DNA of 64,000 bases from Rhodococcus pseudokoreensis (GTDB lineage Bacteria; Actinomycetota; Actinomycetes; Mycobacteriales; Mycobacteriaceae). Position 1 is the stretch's first letter; every line of letters begins with the position of its first letter. Positions 35,016-42,598 of the stretch are shown here, in pieces. The notes beneath the pieces are model-generated. The model was not told the origin of the DNA, did not search any database, and saw nothing but the letters and a program-made list of their open reading frames with translations. The translations under genes were made by a program, and so were the position numbers. The DNA lies in the NCBI RefSeq assembly GCF_017068395.1, contig NZ_CP070619.1:6510001-6574000 (forward strand). Reading direction: 5' to 3'.

Positions 35016-37153
35016 GTCCGGCGGACACGACCCGGGTGCACACGTTCTGCCGCATCTGCGAACCGGGGTGCGGCCTGCTCGCCGAGGTCCGGGACGGCGA
35101 AGTGGTCCGGCTGCAACCGGACCGGGATCATCCCGTGCACAAGGGGTTCTCCTGCCACAAGGGTGTGCACTACCTCCAGGTGCACCAGGATCCGGATCGA
35201 CTCGACCGGCCGCTGAAGCGGAAAAATCCGCGGAGCGAGGAGCGCGGCGTCTTCGAACCCGTCGAATGGGACGTCGCCGCGCGCGAGATCGCCGACCGGC
35301 TCGCGGAGGTGCGGCGCCGGTACGGCCGGGGCGCCCTCGCCGTCTATCAGGGCAACCCGTCGGCGTTCAACGGCGCCTACTACGCGAACGCCGCCACGAT
35401 CGCGCGCGGTTTCGACACAAGGATGCGCTTCAGTGCGGGAACGCAGGACACCTCGGCCAAATATGCTGCGAGTGAGGCGATCTACGGGGCGTCGATGGCC
35501 CATCCGATTCCCGACCTGCTGCACACCGACTACTTCCTGTGCGTCGGCAGCAACCCGCAGGTCTCGCACATGACGCTGATCCACATCTCGGATCCGATGG
35601 CCAAGATCCGCGCGGTGAAGAGCCGCGGCGGGACCGTGCTGTTCGTCAACCCGCGCCGCATCGAATCGTCGTCGCCGGAGACCGGGGACGTGCTGCTGAT
35701 CAAGCCGGACACCGACTTCTACTTCCTCGCCGGAATCCTGCACGAGATCGTCTTCCGGATCGGGTACGACCGGGCCGAGGTGGAACGGCACGCGCGCCGC
35801 GTCGACGAGTTGCTCGACTTCGTCCGCCGGTATCCCGTCGACCGGATCGCCGCGGTCACCGGCATCGAGGCCGACACGATCCGGCAGGTCGCCGACGACT
35901 TCTGCGCGGCACCGAGCGCGAGCATCTACATGGCGACCGGGGTGAACCAGGGCCGTCAAGGCACCCTGGCCTACTGGATGCTCACGATGGTCAGCCTGTT
36001 CTCCGGCAACCTCGGCAGGCGCGGCGGCAACATCTACTCGCGCGGCGTCGCCGACGTGGTGCAGGGCTCGAAGCGTAAACGGGAGGACCCGTTCTACGAC
36101 GGTCCCTTCGGTGAGATGCGCACCGTCGGCGGCGATCTGCCCGCCGCGCTCCTGCCGGACTTCATCGAGAACCCGGAGGACCCGATCCGCGCGCTGATCG
36201 TGGTGTCGGGCAACCCGCTGCTGTCGGTCGGCGGCGACGACCGGCTGCGCCGGGCATTCGAGCAGTTGGACCTGATCGTGACCGTCGATCTGTACCGCAC
36301 GGTCACCGGTGAGATGGCGGACTATGTTCTGCCCGCCACGGACTGGCTGGAACGGGAGGACGTCAACTTCCTCAACACGATGGGCGTGGCGATGGAGCCG
36401 TACGTGCAGTACACGCCCGCCGTCGTCCCCGCGAAGGGGGAGCGCCGCGACGACTGGTGGATCCTGTCCCGCATCCAGCAGGCGATGGGCGTCCCCACCC
36501 TGCTCGACGACCCGGACCCGAATCCGTTCGCCGCGGTCGACGCGATGATGCGGGACTCCGGTCTGAGCATCGAACTCCTCGCGACCATGCCCTGCCAGAC
36601 CGCGGTGCTGCCGGAGGCCGAACCGTCGCACGTGTTCAGTATCGCGGTCCAGCACGACGACGGCCTGATCGACTGCTGTCCCGCGCTGTTCCAGCGCTCC
36701 TACCGGACCGCCGAACGCATCTTCGAGGAGCTGGCCGCGGAGCCCGCCGACCAACTCAAACTGATCACCCGGCGCACCCACTACATGGTCAACAGCTGGC
36801 TGCACAACCTTCCGGTGCTCAAACAGGGCGTCCACCAGAGCAATCCGCTGTGGATGCACCCGGACGACGCGCGGTGCCGGGACCTCGTCGAGGGCGACGA
36901 CGTCACCGTGCGCAACCGCCACGGGGAGGTCGACGCGATGCTGGTCTACGACGACACCCTCCGGCCGGGCGTCGTGGCGATGACCCACGGCTGGGGGCAG
37001 CGCACCGCCCGGGGGCTGGACGTCGCGAGGCGCAACCCGGGTGTGAACGTCAACCGTCTCGCGCCCACCGGGACGGACGGCTACGACCCGCTGAGCAATC
37101 AGTCGCAGCTCACCGGCATCAACGTCGAGGTGGTGCGCCTCCGGCACCCGTGA
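35012..37153 (+). CDS. molybdopterin oxidoreductase 3 (DMSO reductase family)
   Basis: A 713-residue protein starts at a GTG overlapping the reductase stop (GTGA). It has the 4Fe-4S motif FCRICEPGCGLL with the fourth Cys in SCHKG, FLCVGSNPQVSHMT, LFVNPRRIESSSPETGD, and C-terminal NSWLHNLP and VAMTHGWGQR. The metal-ligand region reads QDTSAKYA, with no Cys or Sec. It is cytoplasmic and the last gene of the operon; its stop codon lies inside a perfect 19-bp inverted repeat. The substrate is unknown. Confidence 0.92.
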   Translation: MSPADTTRVHTFCRICEPGCGLLAEVRDGEVVRLQPDRDHPVHKGFSCHKGVHYLQVHQDPDRLDRPLKRKNPRSEERGVFEPVEWDVAAREIADRLAEVRRRYGRGALAVYQGNPSAFNGAYYANAATIARGFDTRMRFSAGTQDTSAKYAASEAIYGASMAHPIPDLLHTDYFLCVGSNPQVSHMTLIHISDPMAKIRAVKSRGGTVLFVNPRRIESSSPETGDVLLIKPDTDFYFLAGILHEIVFRIGYDRAEVERHARRVDELLDFVRRYPVDRIAAVTGIEADTIRQVADDFCAAPSASIYMATGVNQGRQGTLAYWMLTMVSLFSGNLGRRGGNIYSRGVADVVQGSKRKREDPFYDGPFGEMRTVGGDLPAALLPDFIENPEDPIRALIVVSGNPLLSVGGDDRLRRAFEQLDLIVTVDLYRTVTGEMADYVLPATDWLEREDVNFLNTMGVAMEPYVQYTPAVVPAKGERRDDWWILSRIQQAMGVPTLLDDPDPNPFAAVDAMMRDSGLSIELLATMPCQTAVLPEAEPSHVFSIAVQHDDGLIDCCPALFQRSYRTAERIFEELAAEPADQLKLITRRTHYMVNSWLHNLPVLKQGVHQSNPLWMHPDDARCRDLVEGDDVTVRNRHGEVDAMLVYDDTLRPGVVAMTHGWGQRTARGLDVARRNPGVNVNRLAPTGTDGYDPLSNQSQLTGINVEVVRLRHP

Positions 37154-37192
37154 GTACTTATTAACGTCCGGCGGTTAATAAGTACTCACGGG
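37147..37192 (+). terminator. perfect 19-bp inverted repeat at end of Mo operon
   Basis: Arms 37147-37165 and 37174-37192 are perfectly complementary with an 8-base loop. The arms include TGAGTACTTATTAAC, unusually AT-rich for this DNA, and the left arm contains the stop codon. No T tract follows, so it may be a terminator without U tail, an mRNA-stabilising hairpin, or a dispersed intergenic repeat. Confidence 0.6.
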
Positions 37193-37207
37193 CGCGAAGC
37201 GCAGACC

Positions 37208-37238
37208 TTGCCGGATTTAACAACAACCTTTAGATTTA
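37208..37238 (+). promoter_or_regulatory. promoter with degenerate 23-bp site, ligase-SDR operon
   Basis: TTGCCG at 37208 and TAGATT at 37231 are 17 bases apart. TTTAACAA-N7-TAGATTTA (37216-37238) has a perfect right arm and a weak left arm. It is 81 bp before the ligase start. Confidence 0.5.
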
Positions 37239-37319
37239 GCAGCTGTGACGGGCGGCACAGTCACGGAGAACTTCGGTTTCGATCCCGCCGGTCGCGGCCG
37301 GGCACACAGGAGGCAATGA

Positions 37320-38843
37320 ATGAGCGGAACCGTGATCGACGCGCTGAATTTCTGGGCGCGGATCGTCCCCGGCCAACCGGCCATCGATTTCGACGGCGAC
37401 GTCGTCACGTATGCGGAACTGTCGCGGTGGGCTGACGGCGTCGCCCACGACCTCGCGGCGCGCGGCGTCGTGCCGGGCGACCGGGTCAGCTTCGTGGGCA
37501 CCAACACCCTCGAGTGGTGCGCGGCGGCGCTGGGGGCGATGAAGGTGGGCGCCATCGCCGCGCCGTTCAATCAGCGGATGCTCGCCGGCGAACTGACGGC
37601 GCTGGTCGAGGATTGCGAGCCGAAGATCGTGTATTGCGATCAGGCGTACCTTCCGAGGCTCGAAGAGGTGCTGAAGGCGCACGACACGTTCTCGATCGCC
37701 GTCCTCGAACACGACGTGCGGCCCCTGCGCGGCGGGGAGCACGCGACGTTCCCGACGCCCGTGGTCGACGTCTCGACCCCGACCGCGATCGTCTTCACCA
37801 GCGGCACCACGGGCAGGCCCAAGGGCGTGGTGTTCACGCACGCCACCATCGCGGGCGAGATGCACGAGTGGTCGCTGATGGAACCGATCCTGCCCAACGG
37901 TCTGCGGCCTCTGCTCGTGCTGCCGTTGTTCACCGCGGCGGGGATCATCTGGGGCATCTCCCGCACCGTCATCCACGGCGGCACGCTCTTCCTGCAACCG
38001 GGGTTCGACCCGCAGGCCGCCCTGCGTGTTCTGGTCGAGGACAAGGCGACGACGCTCACCGGTCCACCCATCCTGTTCGAGCAGATCGCGAAGGCCCCGG
38101 GGTTCGCCGACGCCGACCTCCGCCATCTCACCACCGCACACGTGGGCGGTGCCCGGGTGCCTGCACACCTGCTGGGGATCTGGCAGGACCGGGGTGTGCA
38201 GTTGCGGCAGATATACGGGCAGACCGAGATCGGCGGTTCCGCGACCGTGATGCCCCGCGACGAGGCGGCCGAGCATCCGGACAAGTGCGGGTGGGGTGGC
38301 ATCTTCACCAAGATCCGAGTCGTCGATGCGTCCGGAAACGACTGCGCGCCCGGCGAAACCGGGCAGATCCTCCTCCGCGGGCCGGGAATGATGCCGGGCT
38401 ACTGGCGCAACGAGGACGCGACGAAGGCCACGCTGATCGACGGCTGGTTGCACACGGGAGATCTCGGAAAGCTCGACGAGAACGGCTATCTGACCTACGT
38501 GGACCGGCTCAAGGACATGATCATCTCCGGTGGGCTCAACATCTCGCCCGCCGAAATCGAATCGGTGATCAATCAGATCCCCGAGGTCGAGGAAGTCGCG
38601 GTGATCAGCGTTCCCGACGCGAAGTTCGGGGAGACGCCGGCCGCCCTCGTGAAGGCGGCGCCGGGCCTGGCCGAGGCGGATGTCGTCGAGTTCTGCAATC
38701 AGCGCCTCGCCGACTTCAAGGTCCCGCGCTACGTCGTCCTGCTGGACGAGCCGTTGCCGCGGATGGCCAGCGGCAAGATCGCCAAACGGGAACTGCGCGA
38801 CACGTACGCGGACGTGCCGGACACCCACCGGAAGGTGCGCTGA
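37320..38843 (+). CDS. acyl-CoA/carboxylate-CoA ligase (AMP-forming)
   Basis: A 507-residue ANL ligase starts at the ATG at 37320, behind AGGAGG. It has the P-loop FTSGTTGRPKGV (residues 159-170), YGQTEIGG, TGDLG and the C-terminal Lys in ASGKIAK. It would convert a free acid to acyl-CoA. Its N-terminus (VIDALNFWAR) resembles the truncated gene at the right edge (IGSALHWWAA). The SDR gene begins directly after its stop codon. Distinct from the ligase at 26015, it may act on a different acid of the pathway. Confidence 0.93.
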   Translation: MSGTVIDALNFWARIVPGQPAIDFDGDVVTYAELSRWADGVAHDLAARGVVPGDRVSFVGTNTLEWCAAALGAMKVGAIAAPFNQRMLAGELTALVEDCEPKIVYCDQAYLPRLEEVLKAHDTFSIAVLEHDVRPLRGGEHATFPTPVVDVSTPTAIVFTSGTTGRPKGVVFTHATIAGEMHEWSLMEPILPNGLRPLLVLPLFTAAGIIWGISRTVIHGGTLFLQPGFDPQAALRVLVEDKATTLTGPPILFEQIAKAPGFADADLRHLTTAHVGGARVPAHLLGIWQDRGVQLRQIYGQTEIGGSATVMPRDEAAEHPDKCGWGGIFTKIRVVDASGNDCAPGETGQILLRGPGMMPGYWRNEDATKATLIDGWLHTGDLGKLDENGYLTYVDRLKDMIISGGLNISPAEIESVINQIPEVEEVAVISVPDAKFGETPAALVKAAPGLAEADVVEFCNQRLADFKVPRYVVLLDEPLPRMASGKIAKRELRDTYADVPDTHRKVR

Positions 38844-39593
38844 ATGACGAACGCAGGTGAACAGAAGGTCGCCGTCGTGACCGGGGGCGGCCGGGGCATC
38901 GGCGCGGCTATCGCGCAGCGCCTCGCGTCGGACGGTTTCGCCGTGGCGGTGAACTATTCGCGCAGCGAGACGCATGCGGCCGAAGTGGTCGCGAAGATCG
39001 TCGCGGGAGGTGGCCGCGCGGTGGCGATCAAGGCGGACATCGGGAACGCGGCCTCCGCCGAGGAGCTGATCTCGCGGACCGCCGACACGCTCGGGGAGCC
39101 GACGGTGCTGGTCAACAACGCGGGCATGAACCTCGCGGGCTCGGTCCGCAAGCAGGAACCGGAGGACTGGGATCGCGTGATCGCGGTCAACCTCAGCGGG
39201 GCGTTCTACTGCACGCACGCCGCGCTGCCTGCGATGTACGAGAACGGCTGGGGGCGGGTCGTCTTCTTCGGAAGCCCGTCCGGCGGGCGGCGGCCGTCGC
39301 CGGGGATGAGCGCCTACTCGGCGGCGAAAGCCGGCCTGACCGGGATGACCCGGACGTTGGCGCTCGAGGTCGCGCGGCGCGGCATCACCGTCAACACCGT
39401 CGTCCCCGGTTTCGTCGAGACCGACATCATCAGTTCCGGGGGCGACGCCGCCGTCGACGCCCTGGCCGCCCATTGGCCGCGGATCCCCGCGGAGTCCGTG
39501 GCGGCGACCGTGTCGTTCCTCGTCAGTGACGACGCCCGGCACGTGTCGGGTGAAGAGGTGGGCGTCTGGCTCGGCGGTCCCGTCGGCGTCTGA
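38844..39593 (+). CDS. SDR-family oxidoreductase (FabG-like)
   Basis: This 249-residue SDR begins at the base after the ligase stop. It has TGGGRGIGAAIAQRL, an Arg/Ser after strand 2 (NYSRSET, favouring NADP), NNAG, catalytic Ser in FFGSPSGG and YSAAK. It is translationally coupled to a CoA ligase, so it may reduce or oxidise a hydroxy/oxo-acyl-CoA. A bidirectional terminator follows. Confidence 0.9.
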   Translation: MTNAGEQKVAVVTGGGRGIGAAIAQRLASDGFAVAVNYSRSETHAAEVVAKIVAGGGRAVAIKADIGNAASAEELISRTADTLGEPTVLVNNAGMNLAGSVRKQEPEDWDRVIAVNLSGAFYCTHAALPAMYENGWGRVVFFGSPSGGRRPSPGMSAYSAAKAGLTGMTRTLALEVARRGITVNTVVPGFVETDIISSGGDAAVDALAAHWPRIPAESVAATVSFLVSDDARHVSGEEVGVWLGGPVGV

Positions 39594-39600
39594 CACCTCC

Positions 39601-39640
39601 GGGCCGGCTTCGCTGCGGGAATGTCCAGCGAAGCCGGCCC
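39601..39640. terminator. bidirectional terminator
   Basis: A perfect 15-bp stem (GGGCCGGCTTCGCTG and its complement) with a 10-base loop lies between two converging SDR genes. Confidence 0.88.
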
Positions 39641-39646
39641 GGTCCG

Positions 39647-40483
39647 TTACGCGGAGGCCGTCCGGTTCGATGCCGCCCGGGCCTCGCGGGCGTAATTCGA
39701 CGGCCACGACTTTCCGAGGGTGAGTCCGCCGTCGACGACGATGTTCTGACCGGTCACGAATGCGGAGTCGTCCGACGCGAGGTGGGCGATGGCCTGCGCG
39801 ATGTCGTCGGGTTCCCCGGCCCGCGGGATGGGTTGGAACGAGCGCAGGCCCTGCCGCACCGCGTCGACGCTGGCGTCGAGTTCCGCGTCCTCGAGCCCCG
39901 CGCCGTGACCGACGATCCTGGTGGCGACGCCGCCGGGTGTGACCGCGTTGACGCGGACGGTGAATTCGGCGAGTTCCCTGGCGGCGCTCCGCGTCAGTTG
40001 CAGGACTGCTGCTTTGGCCGCGCCGTACGGATGCGGGCCGAAGCCGGTACGAATCCCGGCGACGGAGGACACGTTGACGATGCTGCCGAATCCCTGCTCG
40101 CGCATCACGCGGGCGGCGTACTTCGTGCCGAGGAACGCGCTGCGCGCCAGGACCGCGAACGAGGCGTCCCATTCTTCGACCGACGTGTCCTCGAGGTAGG
40201 TCCACGCCCCGACCCGGCCTGCGTTGTTGACGATGCAGTCGAGGCGTCCGAACCGGGTGACGGCCTCGGCGACGGCGTCCGCGACGTCCGGCTCCTTCGT
40301 GACGTCGGTGTGCAGATAGGCGGCGCGGTCGCCGAGAGCCGCGGCGACCGCCGTTCCGCGGGTGTCGTCGATGTCGGTGACGAGGACCCGTGCCCCGCGC
40401 TCGGCGAGCAGCGCGCAGGTGGCTGCGCCGATGCCGCTCGCACCGCCGGTGACGAGGGCAGTCTTTCCGTCGAGTACGCCCAT
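39647..40483 (-). CDS. SDR-family oxidoreductase
   Basis: A 278-residue SDR with TGGASGIGAATCALL, an Asp after strand 2 (VTDIDDTRG, favouring NAD), NNAG, Ser in NVSSVAG and a Tyr-x3-Lys in PYGAAKAA. It is transcribed alone, leftward, from a divergent intergenic region that holds two copies of the 23-bp site. The role is probably alcohol or hydroxyacyl oxidation within the same catabolic regulon; the substrate is not identifiable. Confidence 0.9.
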   Translation of the reverse strand: MGVLDGKTALVTGGASGIGAATCALLAERGARVLVTDIDDTRGTAVAAALGDRAAYLHTDVTKEPDVADAVAEAVTRFGRLDCIVNNAGRVGAWTYLEDTSVEEWDASFAVLARSAFLGTKYAARVMREQGFGSIVNVSSVAGIRTGFGPHPYGAAKAAVLQLTRSAARELAEFTVRVNAVTPGGVATRIVGHGAGLEDAELDASVDAVRQGLRSFQPIPRAGEPDDIAQAIAHLASDDSAFVTGQNIVVDGGLTLGKSWPSNYAREARAASNRTASA

Positions 40484-40508
40484 GAGGGTGCCTACTTTCT
40501 GTCGTGAG

Positions 40509-40531
40509 CCTACCTAAAGGCTTGAGGTTTT
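40509..40531. promoter_or_regulatory. 23-bp regulon site, divergent promoter (copy 1)
   Basis: CCTACCTA-N7-GAGGTTTT lies 25 bp before the minus-strand SDR start codon. It abuts the second copy with a two-base overlap. Confidence 0.55.
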
Positions 40532-40552
40532 AATCTAAAAGCATTAGTCTGC
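40530..40552. promoter_or_regulatory. 23-bp regulon site, divergent promoter (copy 2)
   Basis: TTAATCTA-N7-TAGTCTGC has a good left arm and a weak right arm. It lies 108 bp before the enoyl-CoA hydratase start on the plus strand. Confidence 0.5.
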
Positions 40553-40660
40553 GGATGTCGAGGGTTCGCCGGATAGAGCCCCGGAACGCGCCGGATTCGA
40601 TCCCGCGCCTGCCGATCGTGGCGGCTCCCCGAGCACGCCGATTGCGAATGGAGAGACTCC

Positions 40661-41470
40661 ATGCCCGACCTGGTCCTGACCGAGCAGCCGCGACCGGGCA
40701 TCTTGCTCGTGCGACTGAACCGACCCGAGGCCCTCAACGCGATGAATGCGGAGATGATCGGCGAACTGCACCGGGTTCTGGCCCGGGTGCGGGACGACTC
40801 GACGATCCGGGCGATCGTCCTCACCGGCGCGGGCAAGGCGTTCTGCGCCGGCCTGGACCTGCGCGGGTACGGCACCCCGGACGGTGCCGCCGACGGCGAG
40901 GGCCGCCCCCAGGCCGGGTTGCGGGTGCAGAAGCACATCGCCGACCTGGTCGAGGCGTTCCGTGGCGCGCGCCCGCCGATCATCGCCGCGATCAACGGCG
41001 CCGCGGCAGGCGGCGGGATGGCGCTGGCGCTGATGGCCGACATCCGCATCATCGCCGACTCGGCCGCGCTGCACGCGTCGTTCATCAAACGCGGCCTCTC
41101 CAACTGCGACATCGGAGTCAGTTGGCTGCTTCCCCGCATGATCGGGTTCTCGCGTGCGGCGCAGATCCTGCTCACCGGCCGGACGATCGACGCCAGGGAG
41201 GCGGAACGAATCGGCATCGCCTCGTCCGTCGAATCCGGCGACGCCCTGCTCGGCGCGGCGCTGGGCACCGCCGAGGAGATCGCGCAGAACACCCCGTTCG
41301 GGGTGTGGATGACCAAAGAGGTGATGTGGTCGAACCTGGAGGCACCGAGCCTCCGGGCGGCGATCGACCTCGAGAACCGCACCCAGATCCTGGCGGCCAT
41401 GACCAAGGACCACCGCGAGGCCGTGAAGTCCTTCCTCGAGAAGCGCCCGCCCGAGTATCTGAATCACTGA
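40661..41470 (+). CDS. enoyl-CoA hydratase/isomerase family protein
   Basis: The 269-residue crotonase-fold protein starts at an ATG behind GGAGAG. It has NRPEALNAMN, oxyanion-hole motifs FCAGLDLRGYG and NGAAAGGGMALA, and the region SNCDIGVSWLLPRMIG, where the second catalytic acid is Asp in place of the usual Glu. It probably hydrates or isomerises an unsaturated acyl-CoA. It starts an operon with an F420-type oxidoreductase and a thiolase-like protein. Confidence 0.9.
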   Translation: MPDLVLTEQPRPGILLVRLNRPEALNAMNAEMIGELHRVLARVRDDSTIRAIVLTGAGKAFCAGLDLRGYGTPDGAADGEGRPQAGLRVQKHIADLVEAFRGARPPIIAAINGAAAGGGMALALMADIRIIADSAALHASFIKRGLSNCDIGVSWLLPRMIGFSRAAQILLTGRTIDAREAERIGIASSVESGDALLGAALGTAEEIAQNTPFGVWMTKEVMWSNLEAPSLRAAIDLENRTQILAAMTKDHREAVKSFLEKRPPEYLNH

Positions 41471-41560
41471 TGCAGGGCCGGACCGACGCCACGGCCGGGC
41501 CGTGACCACCGCACTGCAGCAGCACCACCGGCCCTCCGGGGCAGTAAGCGAGGAAGATCA

Positions 41561-42598
41561 GTGAAAGTCGGTATCGCCGCCGGATATTGGGGTTCCGGGC
41601 CGCCGCGCAACGTCGACCGGATGCTCGCCGAAGCCGAAGCGCTCGGCGTGGACAGCTTCTGGACGGCGGAGACCTACGGATCGGACGCGCTGACCCCCCT
41701 CGCCTGGTGGGGATCGCGCACGTCCACGATCAAACTGGGAACCGCGGTCTGCCAGATGTCGGCCCGGACGCCGACCGCGCTCGCGATGGCGGCGCAGACG
41801 GTCGACCACCTCAGCGGGGGCCGGGTGATCGTCGGCATCGGCGCGTCGGGACCGCAGGTGGTCGAGGGCTGGTACGGGCAACCGTATCCCCGGCCGCTCG
41901 AGCGGACCCGTGAGTACGTCGAGATCATGCGTGCGGTGTGGGCCCGGGAGAAGCCGGTGACCTACGAAGGCAGGCACTATCAGCTCCCGCTGGACGGTGG
42001 CAGCGGCCTCGGAAAGCCGTTGAAGTCGATCGTTCACCCACTGCGCGAGGAGATTCCGGTCTACCTCGGGGCGGAGGGGCCGAAGAACGTCGCGCTCGCC
42101 GCGGAGATCGCGGACGGCTGGACGCCGCTGTGGTTCTCGCCCAAGAGCGACGAGTTCTACCGCGCCGCGCTGGCCGAGGGGTTCGGCCGGGACGGCGCCC
42201 GCCGGTCGCCGTCGGGGTTCGAGATCGCCAACGTGTGCTGGCTGGTCGAAAACGACGACGTGGAAAAGGCGGCGGCCAAGATCAAACCCGTCGTCGCGCT
42301 GTACGCCGGTGGCATGGGCGCGAAGGGCGCGAATTTCCACAACGACGTCTTCGCCCGCATGGGCTGGGCCGACGCCTGCGCCGAGATCCAGGAGTTGTAC
42401 CTGCGTGGGCGGCCCGATCTCGCCGCGCAGGCCGTTCCGACCGAGATGGTCGAGGACGTCGCGCTGATCGGGCCTGCCGACAAGATCTGTGAGGACATCG
42501 TGAACCGCTGGAAACCCACCTGCTTGACGACGCTGATCCTCGGCGGCTGGCCGAGGCCGGAGAACCGGGAACGCATCCTCGAGGCGGTGATGTCGTGA
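41561..42598 (+). CDS. LLM-class F420-dependent oxidoreductase
   Basis: A 345-residue luciferase-like (TIM-barrel) protein starts at a GTG behind GAGGAAG. Features are GIAAGYWGSGPP, WTAETYGSDALTPLAW, GTAVCQMSARTPTALAMAAQTVDHLSGG split over strands 2-3, and VGIGASGPQVVEGWYG, all typical of actinobacterial F420 enzymes. Such enzymes pass hydride to or from coenzyme F420, for example on alcohols or unsaturated acyl groups. Its stop overlaps the next start by four bases. Confidence 0.9.
   Translation: MKVGIAAGYWGSGPPRNVDRMLAEAEALGVDSFWTAETYGSDALTPLAWWGSRTSTIKLGTAVCQMSARTPTALAMAAQTVDHLSGGRVIVGIGASGPQVVEGWYGQPYPRPLERTREYVEIMRAVWAREKPVTYEGRHYQLPLDGGSGLGKPLKSIVHPLREEIPVYLGAEGPKNVALAAEIADGWTPLWFSPKSDEFYRAALAEGFGRDGARRSPSGFEIANVCWLVENDDVEKAAAKIKPVVALYAGGMGAKGANFHNDVFARMGWADACAEIQELYLRGRPDLAAQAVPTEMVEDVALIGPADKICEDIVNRWKPTCLTTLILGGWPRPENRERILEAVMS

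Noticed and set aside
37316..37322. ATG at 37316 as start of the ligase
   Set aside because: It is out of frame and stops at once; the ATG at 37320 opens the real frame.
37236..40205. Minus-strand open frame of 989 codons
   Set aside because: It covers the ligase and SDR genes, whose motifs are certain, and gives Arg/His/Gly-rich nonsense typical of GC-rich antisense frames.
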